From Neoceratodus forsteri (taxonomy: Eukaryota; Chordata; Ceratodontiformes; Ceratodontidae): a stretch of 64,000 nucleotides of DNA. The DNA lies in the NCBI GenBank assembly GCA_016271365.2, contig CM057454.1, positions 460,542,501 through 460,606,500 of the forward strand, read 5' to 3'. Shown here piece by piece: positions 23,741 through 36,055 of this stretch (positions within the stretch are counted from its first letter, which is position 1; the number at the start of each line of letters is the position of its first letter). The notes under the pieces were generated by a model that was not told where the DNA came from, searched no databases, and worked only from the letters and a program-made list of their open reading frames with translations. Position numbers and translations under genes: made by a program.

Positions 23741-23958
23741 TTCTTCAGTAGTTGCAGCTTAGCTCCTTTATAAGTCCTTTTAACCCCAATTCTTAGCAAT
23801 CAGCCTGTTTTTGTAAATATCAGGCAGGAGTTGCTAGAACACAGTGTGCTTCTTGAGTTTAGGCCCCTTTTGCACCACTTTTGCAAAAGGCTTAAAGATT
23901 GAACTAAGGTAACCTCTAGCTTCCAACAGCTTTTTGCAGTTATCTCAAATTATAATTA

Positions 23959-25048
23959 CAGTAGAAGCCACTTTAAGGGGACGGCTCCGTAGTGACGTAA
24001 TCGTCCCCTTAAAGTGACCGTTTCCTTTATCAGAAGTGCTACCGGACCAAAAAAAAAAGCGCAACCGCACTGCCATACAGTACAAGCACACACATTCACA
24101 CACATTCAAAACATTCATCAGACACCGCACAGTTCATGATTACAGTTCTTTGAAGAACTAGTGCTGGTTGTCTTTGCTGTAATCTTTATTTAAACAAATG
24201 ATTAAAAACATTCAATTAGTTGTAGTCTAGTAGTTCAATCTGGTTGATGGCCAGGATGCTTCTCACATGAAAAAGTCTGTGATTTTATTTGTTTTGAATC
24301 CTCGGACATTCTGCACAGTAAGTTGCTGTCAAAGTTGAATAAATTCTCCCACTGTGTGATCTCCCCATTCTGCAAGAACCAGTCTCTGAGAGGAGCGATA
24401 TGAGCGAGAGCCTCTTTGTGTGAAACTGGTGCAGGGGCAACGCTATCTACATCTTTTTCTCTTGTGGGATGGGTTCGCGTTTTTGTCAGCCAGTCAGACT
24501 GCAGGTTGTTCTTTTTCTTATTTACTGTATGCGTCCTACCTAGCTTTTCGAAACTCAGAATTCTGCAGCTACTTTTGCTATGGATGCCCCTGGCTGCTGC
24601 AATGCCTCGATAACTTTTGTTTTTTATGACAGAGGCAGATCTACTTGTTTTGAATCCATAGCTAGGACACAGTGGGGAACGGGGATAAAAAACCTCCTAG
24701 TGCTCCTACAGCAACTCTTCCTGCAAAGCTTCCAGCACACTAAATAATGATGTTTTTCTCACTGGTTTTATCACCTGATTGAACAAATATGAGGTTTGAA
24801 TGAGCAGCAAACCAGCAGAAAATGAGCAGCAATTAGCTCTTGAAATGGCAGTCACTTAGCATTATAGCTGTTCTGTCACAATTATGGCGAGGTGGGACCA
24901 ATAAACATCCCCTTAAAACAAATCTGCTGTCCCCAATAAAGGAAGCAAACACAACAGAAATGTATGGCCACTTCATCGGTAACTTAAGGGACATCCCCTT
25001 AAACCAAACGTCCCCTTAAACCGCATCCTGATTAAGTGGCTTGTACTG
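23959..25048. mobile_element. Tigger/pogo-like DNA transposon, degenerate
   Basis: 1,090 bp flanked by TA dinucleotides (23,957-23,958 and 25,049-25,050), the target duplication of Tc1/mariner/pogo elements. Terminal inverted repeats match: CAGTAGAAGCCACTTTAAGG at the left, and the right end read in reverse begins CAGTACAAGCCACTTAATC. Both ends carry extra TTAAGGGGACG blocks, so the left end can fold into a hairpin (CACTTTAAGGGGACG/CGTCCCCTTAAAGTG, 23,970-24,020). On the minus strand around 24,420-24,270 a frame reading ALAHIAPLRDWFLQNG then NLFNFDSNLL resembles a Tigger transposase C-terminal region, so this is probably an internally deleted copy. Confidence 0.75.
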
Positions 25049-25670
25049 TATATACATTTCAACAGTAATGCTATATATTTCAAAACAATAGGGATCCCAA
25101 CATCAGTTATTTTCCATACAATGATTTGCACATTTTTTTTTATATTAGCTGATATGCAAGGGATGAAAAACAGACAGCAAGAGAAAACTGGAAGACAGTG
25201 AGAGCCAAAGAATTGCAAGACTGCTCGGGTTGATCAAATCCTAAGTCTCACAGGAAAATATAGTTGCGCAACTGGACAGACAAATCGACAGGAAAGACAG
25301 ATCCTTGCATTTTAAACACTTTCTCCATAACAAATAGGACAGGGTCCTATTCCACCCTGTCACACGTCCAAATAAATCAAAAATCATTTATAGTATATAA
25401 AGATTAATTTATAATGTGGTTAAAAAACAGAACTACTTAACACCCTTGTTAGAATTGAACTAGTTTGTCACAAAACATTCTGTAAAATACCTTATTTTAA
25501 TCCATGTGTTGATAGTAGTAGTCTTTTATTGATCGGTCTAAAGACCATTAAAATTTGAACATACACACATATAAACAGTTTAAAAACAGAAATAATATAA
25601 ATATGAAATATATAGCACATTTCAGTATATCAAATAAGCAATGACTTTATTCAAAAAGTTGTGAAGTATT
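25049..25670. other. No recognisable feature
   Basis: About 620 bp, AT-rich, no open frame or repeat that I can support. Confidence 0.35.
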
Positions 25671-26728
25671 ACAGTATGCACTGTAAGCCCATTGGTCCAC
25701 AGTGTAGACCAATGAGCTTGCAGCTCCTACTGTATGCTGTCATTCAGCGGGCAGCTGCAGTGGTATGCAGATAGGCATGCTGCCCGCTGATGACTGGGGG
25801 GGAGAGCTGGGTGGGCTGGAGGTCCTGTGTTTGTGGGAGAGCAGGGTGCACTACTGGACCACCATGGATAGTCATTTGAATATTAGCAAGGTGATCACTG
25901 CTACAGGAGGGGTGGAGGGTTCCACTGGTCTGCCAGAGATGACACATTTTTTTATTTTGGCAGTCACTGCTACAGGAGGGGTTGGGGGTTTCATTAGACT
26001 ACCTGGGGTCCTTCAGTTATATTGTACAGTGATCGGTAGATTGGGATGGGTAGGGGAGCCATGGGACCACCAGGGCATAGATTACATCACCATTACAGGT
26101 GATCAGGGTTACAGGTGGGGTGGGAGTTACCACTAGACCACCAGGGCAATGTACATTTTTAATTCACTGGTGATTGGGGTTTTGGGCAGGGAAGGGGGAG
26201 CCACTGGACCACCAGGATATTCCCTTAATGACTACTATGGTGATCAGAGGGTCAGGTTGGGGAGGGGGGCACCACTAGACTACCAGGGACTTGCTATAAG
26301 TATTCATGCAGCGATTGACTATATGGGATAGGGAGAGGGTACTGCTGCATGCTGCGCAGGGTGCCAGAAGCATTTCTCCAGCCAGCCCTGCACTACTCAT
26401 GCAAATGGGACCATAATGACATGCAAATGGACCCATGTGTGACTTGAATGCATTATGGCCTCATTTCATAGTGGTGGCTGAATATCAGAAATTTGCGCAC
26501 TGTGTATCTCTGATGCACTGGCACAATTCCCATTCCTGGTATTCAACCCTGTCTGGGGGGATGCACCAGCGCACTGTATTTGTGCAGTGTGCATTACTTG
26601 ATATAGTCAGAAGAGATGCACCATGTCTCATCTCTTTTGAATATTTCCCTTAGTTGCTCCAGTGAACCTCTGTTGTGCTGCGCACCCACTTGCACCATTG
26701 CCAGGTGCACATTTGAATATCGGACCCC
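25671..26728. mobile_element. Non-autonomous DNA element carrying a minisatellite
   Basis: The right end TTTGAATATCGGACCCC (26,712-26,728) is a close match to the right end of the Harbinger element at 39,023-39,040. The internal right part contains GCGCAC and GAATATCAG blocks of the same style. The left part holds two hairpins (CATTGGTC/GACCAATG at 25,690-25,714; CAGCGGGCAGC/GCTGCCCGCTG at 25,745-25,789), but I found no matching terminal repeat on the left, so that boundary is uncertain. The centre is a tandem repeat. Confidence 0.45.
25790..26340. repeat. Minisatellite, about 8 diverged units of roughly 70 bp
   Basis: Units begin GGTGATC or similar and share the core GGGGAGCCACTRGACCACCAGGG followed by about 25 variable bases (starts near 25,890, 25,965, 26,029, 26,098, 26,160, 26,230, 26,303). 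The same core ACCACTAGACTACCAGGG is found at 46,403-46,770 and in traces at 56,315-56,500. Confidence 0.75.
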
Positions 26729-27630
26729 AGGTGTCAAGAGTCTATCAGCATAAATAGACTTATACAACCTAACAAGCTCTTACACAGTCAGCAATCCATA
26801 ATTTAAGAATGAGATCCTTTTCGGCATATACAATATATTAGTACTATCTTCCAGGATCAATCAGATAAGAATAATGTAAGTTGTTTTGTCATAACAGAAC
26901 CCATGCAAGTTATAGAAAATCAACCTGGCTTATAGACCTTAGCATGTAATCTACTAATTGCATCAATATACCTAGTGATTGCATGAACAATTACTTCATC
27001 ACTTGTTGTGAAAAACATATTTAGCAATAAAGACTGGTTATCAGTTCGCATTAAATCAGAGATAGGTTTTAATCATTTTTCCCTAAGCTTTTTATACCAA
27101 ATACAAACAAAAACACATGTAACAGATTCTCTGGAAATTGAGAAGTACAGTGACAATAACTATCCATACTGTACATGTGGTGGTATACAAAGTCAGCAGG
27201 GGCTGAATTTTAGGCCCCAAATTTAAAACGGACAAGGCGCTTTAAAGGATCAGTAGATCTGAAGTGCCAAGAAGTTAGTGCGTTTTTTCTTACTGTTTGC
27301 ACTCCATTCCAACAAATGCACTTTAAGCCTCCATATTTTTAATACATCTCTATCTTTGCGCACCTGATTTGCTTGGTTTGAAATTTAAAATGGAAAAGGC
27401 ACATTAAATAATGGGGCATCACCTATCCCAACCAGAGAGCTGCAGCCAGCAACAGGGGCAGAGGGTAGACACTGATAGAAGAATTTGTGTCTTGCACCTC
27501 CCCCTGCAGTGAGGGGCCACAGATCATATGCCAGAGCAACATACATGGGGGAGCCGCAGATCAAAAGCTGCAAATGGATGGAGTTAGAATCATAGATCGT
27601 GGCCATTGTGGGGAACCAACCAATGAGCAG
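26729..27630. other. No clear gene; weak direct repeat
   Basis: About 900 bp with no recognised coding content. Two similar blocks, AAATTTAAAACGGACAAGGCGC near 27,222 and AAATTTAAAATGGAAAAGGCAC near 27,382, lie about 160 bp apart and may belong to a small decayed element. Confidence 0.3.
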
Positions 27631-28597
27631 TGTTGTCTAAACCCACTTGGTGTGTAGGGTAAACAATAAAAATAATAGTAATACAGATTCTTGTGTCTCT
27701 GAGTCTGCCAAGGAACATTCGTAAACAAGCAAGGAGTACTAATAAAGTTTATTATGCTACTTTCGCCAAGCATGTGACAAAGAAAATTACAAGGGATATG
27801 GGTTTCTCACCACTCCTGAAGAATGTACATAATCTCCAGAATTGTAGATCTTAGGTTTTCTAAGATCTTGTTTTATCTCTCCCCACGTGCCAGCTCTCTG
27901 CTCTTCTAGAGAAGCTACAGTAGCGTCTCAAGCATGCTACAATAGGTTTGCAAACAGCTAAATACTACAGATAACAGCATAGCAACAGAGATTACAACAT
28001 AGTTACAGATATGAGAAACAATATGTATTAGTCCTAAGTCATTCTCCATTGGAGAATGATTTAGGAGACAGAATTTCTAATGGGTCTTATATGGACAGAA
28101 TATGCTTCCATTAGCATTATAGCTTAGACAAAAGAAATGCTAACAGTTTAAACTACATACACATTTCTTACTTACATACAATATAAAACATAAAGGCATA
28201 ACAAAAGCTGTATCTCTCGGTGTCAGCTTGCTTAGACAAAGAGAACTGCTGACAGGCCTATCTGCCTGAGTGTAAAATATACACTACATATAATTATGAG
28301 AATATAAGTATACAATAATCACTGAGGATCCCTCTGAGTCATCTTATCAGTGATTAGGTCGATAATATATGGAATATCTATAAAAGACAAACATAATCTA
28401 GATAAATGTATTATAGTGAGGTATAATAAATCATGCATGACAATATTAGGATATCTTAGCAGCAAAGCACAGTCCTAGTGCTCATATCTATATATAAGTG
28501 CAAAATAGCAATATCACAGTACAATAGACCAGGAATACAGTGTGAGGTGTATGTGAGGTGTAAGTGGGATGATAGGGGGCATAACCCAGGTGTAACA
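27631..28597 (-). repeat. 3' LTR of ERV-B
   Basis: On the minus strand the LTR starts TGTTACACCTGGG at 28,597, immediately after a polypurine tract, which fixes this edge well. The other edge is less certain: candidate ...CA ends lie at 27,609, 27,631 and 27,651. An AATAAA read on the minus strand at about 27,735-27,745 fits the polyadenylation signal of the R region. No second near-identical LTR is present in the window. Confidence 0.6.
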
Positions 28598-28611
28598 ATC
28601 CCCTCTTTTTT
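28598..28611 (-). promoter_or_regulatory. Polypurine tract of ERV-B
   Basis: Minus-strand AAAAAAGAGGGGAT directly abuts the TGTTACA start of the LTR. This is the usual site from which plus-strand retroviral DNA synthesis is primed. Confidence 0.65.
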
Positions 28612-31317
28612 GTCCTAATTGTAAAAGTGGCAACACAACAGAAAGATGGAGGTTAGGCACCATTCGTCTACAGGCCCAAGGCTCAAGCCTGATAGAGGAA
28701 GTTAACTGGTCACACAGGTATTTCAGGGTTTTCCTTAAACAACAAAATGTAATTATAAGGGAAAATCTTAGTAAACCTTTTATTACTATAAACATTTGGA
28801 ATAAAACTTGAAATTGGGGTTTTCCAATATCAAAACAATCAGCAAATACTGAGATGTATCAAGTGTGTATCTGTCCTATTAGGAAGAAATTGAAGAGACA
28901 AACATAAGTTGCCTGTATGGATATTAAAAAATAAGTAAAAATCGAGATTAGAGCATCAAGATAGTTAGGACTAGACTTAATGATATTAGGTTCCAGGATG
29001 GGAACAGGTGTGATTACCGTATAACCTATTACCTGTTCAGGGAATAAAAACAGAAGTCAGAAAAGTTCACTTTGCATAACTTTTAGTCTATATCAGAAGA
29101 ATGTATAGTTGGTCACCACACAATGTTCCACATCAGCAGAATATAGCATCTTGAAGGACGGCATTTTTTCAGTTGGTAAGTTAAACAGGACACAACATGT
29201 TAATGTCCACAAGGCATAAACTACAAACAGTTGCAGGGGATAAATCCAGGGTTTCTTCAAGTGTCAGATGAATATTCATAGTTCAAATCTGATGCATTCA
29301 GATTTTCCAAAGGTAAATCAAAATGTTCAGGAGGCAGCAGTATTTTTATAGGCCACAGCAGGGGGTGCATTAAATTGTACATTGAGTTTTACAATGGGAT
29401 AGCAACAGTGTTCAGTGGACGATGATCACATGGTTGCACAAAGTGTAACAGTTTATAACAGTACTCAGTTTGTATGAGGTACCAGCCAGGCTTGGAAAAC
29501 AAGCAGTGAAGAAAATGGATTTCTTGATTGTAGATCAAATGAAGAAGAGTCTTCTTGCTGAAGTTAGGGGATTGCCCCTACCCCAGACTAGCTTCATAGT
29601 ATGCATAACAATGAGCTTGATTGTAGAATCTTAATTGGCTGAACTGAATACAGTTTATTTGAAAGTTCACAAGCGGAAGCCTAATTTCAGTTATTAGGCC
29701 TGTATTCACAAGTTGGTAAGACTAGTTGGAAGATGTCACATCTGCTTAAAAGGTGATGTTCCTTTCAGGTACAACATTCAATGTTCAGAGTCAGTCATGA
29801 TCTCAAAACCTCATGGTAAACAAGGAAAGGATGTAGTTTCAACCTTTTCATGATAAACGTTCCTATCAAGATGATCAATAGAATGGACTGTTGCCAGACA
29901 ATCAGAGATGAATGTTGCCAGATGAAAATGCGGCAATGACACTGTGAGAGTCACAAATGTGGCTTCCTGGATTGTGCAGGAATAAGTTTTGAAACATGGA
30001 GCAGTACTGGTTTGTGTGTGGTGACATACCCAATGTTCCTTGCCATTGACAACGGAATAGTGCTATATTTAAATAAACATTTGTTAACACATGCAATAGA
30101 AGTGCAAAATGTGGCAATGCCACTGACTCATACGTCTGTTATGTATGAGATCAAGGATATATCCTAATTCCAGATCCTGGAAGAGATAACCAAAGGGTTG
30201 TAAAAGCATGTTAACTATAGGCAGTGCAAAGGACTTTCCTAGCTATGTGGTGCTCATCTGCTTCCTTAATGTGAGCAGAAATTGATTGATTAACAAGAAC
30301 ATTTTTCAGGTCAAATCCCTTCACAATATCCTTAATATTATAAATGTAAGTCACTCTTACTGAGCAAAATCATGTATACCATGCAGTGTTGGGGGTATAA
30401 TCTTATATTTCATACTACCATGAACCTTTAACATATGTGCTTGAATAATGGCTATATCAGCCCTATTTCAAATAGATATGTCAGAGCCAAGTAGACCTGA
30501 GTCTAAACCTGTGTTTTGTTTCAATAAAAACAAAACAAAACCAAAATGCCTAGTGTGTTTGGGTAGGTTTACAATCATAAGATGTACCACTAGCAGCCAG
30601 GATGTGAAAATCCTAAGTGTGTATATGTGTGGGTGCTATTAGTCCCTGTTATAGGGAGTCATTAATGAGTACCTGGTATGCTGCCAGGGTATCCAATCAC
30701 ATCATTTATCAAAAAAAAAAGTGGGAAATGTTTGTTGTGAAACATAAAACAAATCATTCCAAGTTCTAAAGGGTGAGATTTAAAATCACTGGGATGTGCA
30801 TGAACTGCACATTATTAACTAGGGTATCTGGTTGAGAAATGGCTGTTAGACCACTGGGTGGGCCAGTGTTCTGTTTTGGGCACTCAATATTATGTGTCAC
30901 AAATTATGAAGCATCATAGGGTTAAAAACCTAAAGATCTAATGACTTTTATTGCCATATAATTTTGGATGCAAAATTCCTGATTATCAATAAACTGAAAA
31001 GAAGTCCAGATCAAGTCTAGCTGCTAGAATTGATCCAAACCAATGATCATATCATTCTATAGGCCTCACTACCCTTCTGGACAATGAACCTATCTTTTAG
31101 GACTTAAGTGAATTCCACAAGATGCAATTAAATCATGCGGGCTTGTGAGGTATTCTGCTCAACAATCTGTTTAGGGTTTAGGTCACTGGTTCTTATCTGC
31201 AATAAAATGTGTAGTTTGGGCTTGTAAGAAGACCCATACTTTTAAAAAGAATAATAAGCATAAAAGCAAGCATCTCTCTCTCTGGAACCTAAAAGAAAAG
31301 AGAAAAGAAAAACATAG
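28612..31317 (-). pseudogene. env: ERV-B env region (badly decayed)
   Basis: Between integrase (interrupted by the Harbinger insertion) and the 3' LTR, where env belongs. The best-preserved part is the C-terminus at 28,795-28,660: a hydrophobic segment then a basic-aromatic tail (MFIVIKGLLRFSLIITFCCL, then RKTLKYLCDQL), consistent with the transmembrane anchor and cytoplasmic tail of a retroviral envelope protein. A second hydrophobic stretch lies just upstream (about 28,930-28,990). Upstream of that only short, stop-riddled frames remain; no fusion peptide, cleavage site or CX6CC motif could be assigned. Call rests mainly on position and the tail. Confidence 0.5.
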
Positions 31318-31879
31318 TGGCCCAGATATTCAAAAGGGTTGTGCCATGCACAATAGGGATGCACCAGCGCAAGTCCAAAAATGCGCCATTCTGCGATATT
31401 CAGCGGGAGGCAGATGTGCCCCCCAAATCACACTGCCCAAGAGAGCAATGATAATGAATGCATGTGCAACTAAAGGGAGAGGAACCATGCATAAATGGCG
31501 CACAGCGATATTCAACATGTGCCATGCACAATAGGGGAGCAAGCAGAAGTTGTGCGATAGCTGAAATGAGCCCAAATAAAAAGGAACAAGAGACAGGCAC
31601 AAGAACGCTACAGGGAAGGCACGTGTTGCTGAACCATAGGCAGCCACACAGGCACCAAACACTGACAGCAGGACAGGGCAGGACAGAGACAGAGCACCTG
31701 GAACCCCAAGAACAGGGAAGGTGTGGGGATCCTCTGCCACATTGCAGTCCAAAAGAGTACCACACAGCACTGAGGCCACTACAGGAGGTGTTTCTGGTGC
31801 AGGGAAGTAGCAGAAAGGACAGCGGGGAACACAGAAACAGCTGCTGGGGGGGACATGAAGCCAGGGACATGGCCAGTGC

Positions 31880-33125
31880 CACCATCCAAATGGAGCAGTT
31901 ATGAGGGGGTGAGAAGGCAGACAGCAGGGGCTGGCTGGCAGAGGTCCGTTGGTGTATGCCCCAACAGGCAGTACTGAGCCACACCAGCTTCGAGCTGTAC
32001 ACTGATACTGAGATTGTGGGCTTGTACTGCCTGAACCAGGCAATTTGATGCGACTCTGTGAGCTGTGCAGTGATGTGATGCAGGCACCCACACAACGGAG
32101 CCATGCTCTGTCAGTGGAGACCAAAGTGACAGCTTGCATGTGCCTGCTCACCATGGGTACCTTCCAGAGACAAACAGGGGACATGACAAGCATAACCCAG
32201 TCGGCCGCGTCACGCCACCTCACCCAATTCCTCAGTGCACTGCTGCCACATGCTGCGGAGTACATCCGTTTCCCCAGCACACCAGCAGAGTGCACTGCAA
32301 ACATACAGGAGTTCCACAGGGTAGCACATATGCCTGGTGTGCTCAGGGCAATAGACTGCACTCATGTGGCCATCTGCACACCACCTGGCCCCGAAGGGGC
32401 CACATACATGAATCAAAAGGGGTATGCAAGCATCAACTGCCAGGTGGTGTGCGATGCCAGGGGATGCATAATCAATGTCTGTGTCATGCACCCTGGGGGA
32501 GCATGTGATGCCTTCATCTGACACCATTCAGTATTGTGCCACAGGTTCAAAGTGAGGTCATCCTCACTGGCCACCTAGTGGGTGAGTATGCAAAGCATGC
32601 AGAAAGACGTAGAGCTTGGAAGGGGCATAGTCAGAGGTGACATGAGTATTGGCCTAGAAGGGCCAAGGCAGGACGACACTGATCACCAAACTAATGTCCA
32701 CCCTGTACACATAGGTGACAGTGGATACCCACTCCGTCCCTGGCTGCTCACACCATACTGGTGGCCCATGACCCCATCGCAGAAATGCTACAATGAGACA
32801 CATGCCACCACATGCAATGTCATCGCGAAGGGTGTTTGGGATGCTGAAGGCACATTTCCATTGCCTGGACATGTCTGGTGGTGCCCTACAGTACAGCCCC
32901 TCAAAGGCCTGCAGGTTATTCCTGTCCTGTTGCATCCTGCACAACATGGCCAACGACTGTGGGATAGCCGTACAGGTCGAAGGGGGACAGCGATGGGGAA
33001 GATGAGGATGCTGGTGAAGATTGTGATGGGCTACCCCCCCTTGGTCGAAGGGACCCCCAACTGATCTGGATGGCACAGCTGCACCGGGACACCATCACAG
33101 AGGAGCACTTCAACCAACCCAGGTG
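31880..33125 (+). pseudogene. HARBI1-like Harbinger transposase (DDE nuclease)
   Basis: Plus strand. The N-terminal part FELYTDTEIVGLYCLNQA (31,989-32,042) is one base out of frame with the rest. It is followed by a helix-turn-helix-like region LSVETKVTACMCLLTMGTFQ (about 32,110-32,170) and SQSAASRHL-like sequence, then the DDE nuclease: RAIDCTHV with the first catalytic Asp at 32,354-32,356, YMNQKGYASINCQVVCDA (32,407-32,460), and the GACDAFI block with the second Asp at 32,507-32,509. TGG (Trp) after this block has become TGA at 32,519-32,521. The third part, GDSGYPLRPWLLTPY (about 32,720) and CLDMSGGALQYSPSKACRLF (about 32,860), is intact in sequence but the catalytic Glu region lies on a frameshift near 32,823. 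This is the nuclease that cuts and moves the element. Confidence 0.88.
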
Positions 33126-33276
33126 AGATATGAGGCCATGTGCAACCACCAGTGGCAAAGGCACAACCCACAAACATGCATGGACAAACACCAGGGGTGC
33201 ATGTCGTTAAGGGAATTGGCCGAGCATGGAACCGCACACACCGTTAGGTATGGGCAAGGTCTAACATGGCACATGG

Positions 33277-33283
<7 letters not shown>

Positions 33284-33314
<31 letters not shown>
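33284..33314. repeat. (CA)n microsatellite
   Basis: About 15 uninterrupted CA units between the transposase and the minus-strand Myb gene of the Harbinger element. Confidence 0.95.
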
Positions 33315-33315
<1 letters not shown>

Positions 33316-33989
33316 ACGCATCTCACAAGACATGCACAAAGGGTAGGAGGCACGCCGACCCCGACCACCACCCCTAGCCACACACACGTCCACAGACCAC
33401 CATGCCCAGTGCCTGTCATTGTGCGTGTGTCAGACGATGGGCACCATTGCACAGTGGCAGACAGTGTAACACAGGCATCATCATGCACATGCTACAGTGG
33501 ACAGCAGCCAGGAGGGTGTGCAGATGGAATGTGTGCGTGCATGCAGGGCCGGGTACCCCACCTGTGCATTGCACATTGAACAACACAATGCACACAGGGC
33601 AGCATCAGACAGTAGCCGTGGTGGGAGACAGGTCAGACACGCACCACAGCGCCACGGCTGCCATGGATGCATGGGCGGCCCCACTGAGACCCGCCAGCAG
33701 TGACAGGCTGACCAATGGCCTATGGGGTGCTGCATCGGTCCCCAGGGGTTCCATTAGAGTGAACACGACCCGTGCTTTCGGAGTGAGGTCGCAGCACACA
33801 CAGCATACCTGCTAGGGCGTGCTCGGGCTGCCACAGCTGAACCCAGTGTCGACAAGGAGGTGTCGCACAACACCCAGGAGCAGGGGTGGACATTGCACTG
33901 TCTCGGTGTCTGTGACACATGGGCAAATAACTGTGTGCCCATTGTGCCCATGACAGCTGTGATTGCCTGTGTCTGCCTGTCAGTGGCAG

Positions 33990-35315
33990 CGTCATATCCT
34001 CCCATCCAGGTCCATCCCTGCCAGGAGCAGAGCGGTGTCTCTGCTGCACCACTCCTCTGCCTGGTTCAGAGCCGCATTGAGTGCATCCACCGCTGTCACA
34101 AGCTGCACCTGCTTATTGACTGATGCTTGGAATATGCAGGCGTGCTCATCTAAGAGGTCATCTGCCTGATTGGCATGCTGTCCCTCATGGTGTTTGCAGT
34201 CCTGATGGTCAGCACCCCTTGAGGGTGGGCGCTGCTCACCAGGGCCAGACCTGGGCATGTCCACAGGTGGTGCACTGATGCCGCCCCCGACACTGTACCG
34301 CATGGCCATTGGCCGACTGCTGACACTGTCCCTCCGGCAGCTGCTCTCCAGGGCTCAAGCGAGTGCTGCCACAGTGGCCACAACAGCCCCACTGTCCTGG
34401 ACACACACCAGTGCTGCTCAGTGGTGCAAACATGCACAGGTTGGGACTGTGATATTCACGCCTGACCTCCGCGGCGGCACCACCGGTCATGCCCGTGATG
34501 TCACCTGCTGTGTGGCCATCCTGTGGCCCCGTATCACTGCCCAGTGAAGTTATCTCCATCATCATAAGTGACAGATCCGGACACAGCCTGAGTCCCAGCA
34601 TGCTGGTATCCATGGACGTTGGCATGCTGGGAGCACGGGCAGGGCCTTCTCCGCACTGCTCCACCAACATCAGTCAGACATCCAGGCAGGCCCACTGTTG
34701 CCCTGACCCTCGTATGCCTGTGGAGATGGATGAGTCCTCCTCTATCTCCATGCCACCACCTCAGTGGACAAGCCCACCACCACTGACCCATGTAGATGCT
34801 CAGGAGCTGTGAGGGAAAACAGTAGCATTAATGTATCTGCCCTACCCTGTCCCCCATTGACAGACCAGGACCTACCATGCAGTGATGGGCTATCACCCAT
34901 CTGGAATCCACGACCGGAATACCCTCAATGGCTGCACAATGCATGCCGCAACCCGCTCTTTCTTGTGGGGTCAGGCTTTGCACGCCCAACTGTCCCCACG
35001 CAGTCGCAGAACCGTGCTGCCTCTGATGGCAGCCACCTTCTTCTTAATCCTCCACCTGTCCATGCCCCTCTTCTTTTTCACTCCTGCATGGACCGCTGGT
35101 GGCTACCATGCAGTTTGACGGCATGTGCCACCTCTTCCCATGCAGCAGCATGGGCCTGTGGTGTTCCCTGGCGTCTGCTGAGCAGCGGCTCCAGGTCGAG
35201 CTAGGCCTCAAACAGGGCATCTGTTTCTGTCTTGGTGAAGTTAGGCTTCCTCTTCCACCCACATCTCTGTTCCTCTTCCTCCACCTCACGATCGGTCATT
35301 ATTCATCCTGTGGGA
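33990..35315 (-). pseudogene. Harbinger-encoded Myb/SANT (NAIF1-like) protein
   Basis: Minus strand, convergent with the transposase. The first exon (about 35,315-34,870) reads a basic KRKPNFTKTETDALFEA start, then AAAWEEVAHAVKLHG and the SMQE/KRR block. This is the trihelix Myb/SANT fold of NAIF1/MSANTD-type proteins, with Trp and the hydrophobic spacing retained but two stops. A splice-acceptor-like TTTTCCCTCACAG precedes the second part (34,808 downward), which is acidic and Ser/Thr-rich and ends in a helical, coiled-coil-like tail (VNKQVQLVTAVDALNAALNQAEE, in two parts around 34,120-34,050). In PIF/Harbinger elements the Myb-like partner binds element DNA and carries the transposase into the nucleus. 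Frameshifts make it a pseudogene. Confidence 0.65.
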
Positions 35316-36055
35316 ATGACAGGTGTTATCTGTGACTGTGCAGTCCCATGCATGTCCCACACACCACAGTCCACACTCCCAAGCAGCATGCAACTCACCA
35401 CAATAGACTGCAGTAACAGACTATGGCCAGTGCAGCCCAATGTCGCATTTTTATAGCGCAATGCATGCAAATGAGAGGCGCATTTTTAAGTGGATAGCAA
35501 ATGCAGTGTCTGCACCTTTAATGGCTGATTAGCTGTTGGCATATGCCAGCTGAATATCACGCTGCTAAGCACCACTTGTCAATTGTGTTGAGCGTGCTCA
35601 GACAAGGGCTCAGTTCTGTGACATTCTCAGTACACACTGAACTGCGCATGCCGGGGTTATGACGCAGATGCCTGTCGGCGCTGCTGATGTGCTGTGCATG
35701 GGAGGCAATGCAGGGCACAGCCACCACTGTGCCAGAGGTGCTACTACGCTGTTCACATATGTGACGCTGTGGCACTGGGGCCATAGTGCGGTAGGCCACT
35801 AGAGGAGGAGGCACACAGGCACCCAATCATGCTACACACATTGGGTTCCAATCACGCCTGTGGCTGTCCGTGTGCGAGAGACCCTTGACCCTGTGCCTGA
35901 CCTTTGCCCCCTAGGTGCCATGCGTCCGCATGGGTGCACCACTATTGCATTGTTCGGTGACAGTGCAATAGGGAATGGCAGCGCTGTACTGTGCAGCATC
36001 TGCAAGTGGCAAACCATGCTGCTGATCGCCATTTTGACTCCAACTATCTGTTGAG
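35316..36055. other. Divergent intergenic region between the two Myb-like genes
   Basis: About 740 bp between the start of the minus-strand Myb gene and the start of the plus-strand one, so it would have to contain both promoters. No clear TATA or CpG cluster stands out. CAGCTGAATATCACGCTG near 35,550 resembles the element's subterminal sequence but is not a full terminal repeat. Confidence 0.35.

Noticed and set aside
31330..32361. 343-codon minus-strand open frame opposite the Harbinger transposase
   Set aside because: It is the antisense of the transposase region, whose plus-strand reading carries all the DDE motifs.
32580..33064. 160-codon plus-strand frame as a separate gene
   Set aside because: Its middle part is the GDSGYPLRPWLLTPY block of the transposase read through frameshifts, so it belongs to that pseudogene.
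33402..33815. 137-codon plus-strand open frame rich in Cys and His
   Set aside because: It overlaps several equally long frames on both strands in a CA/GT-rich spacer and shows no ordered Cys/His spacing.
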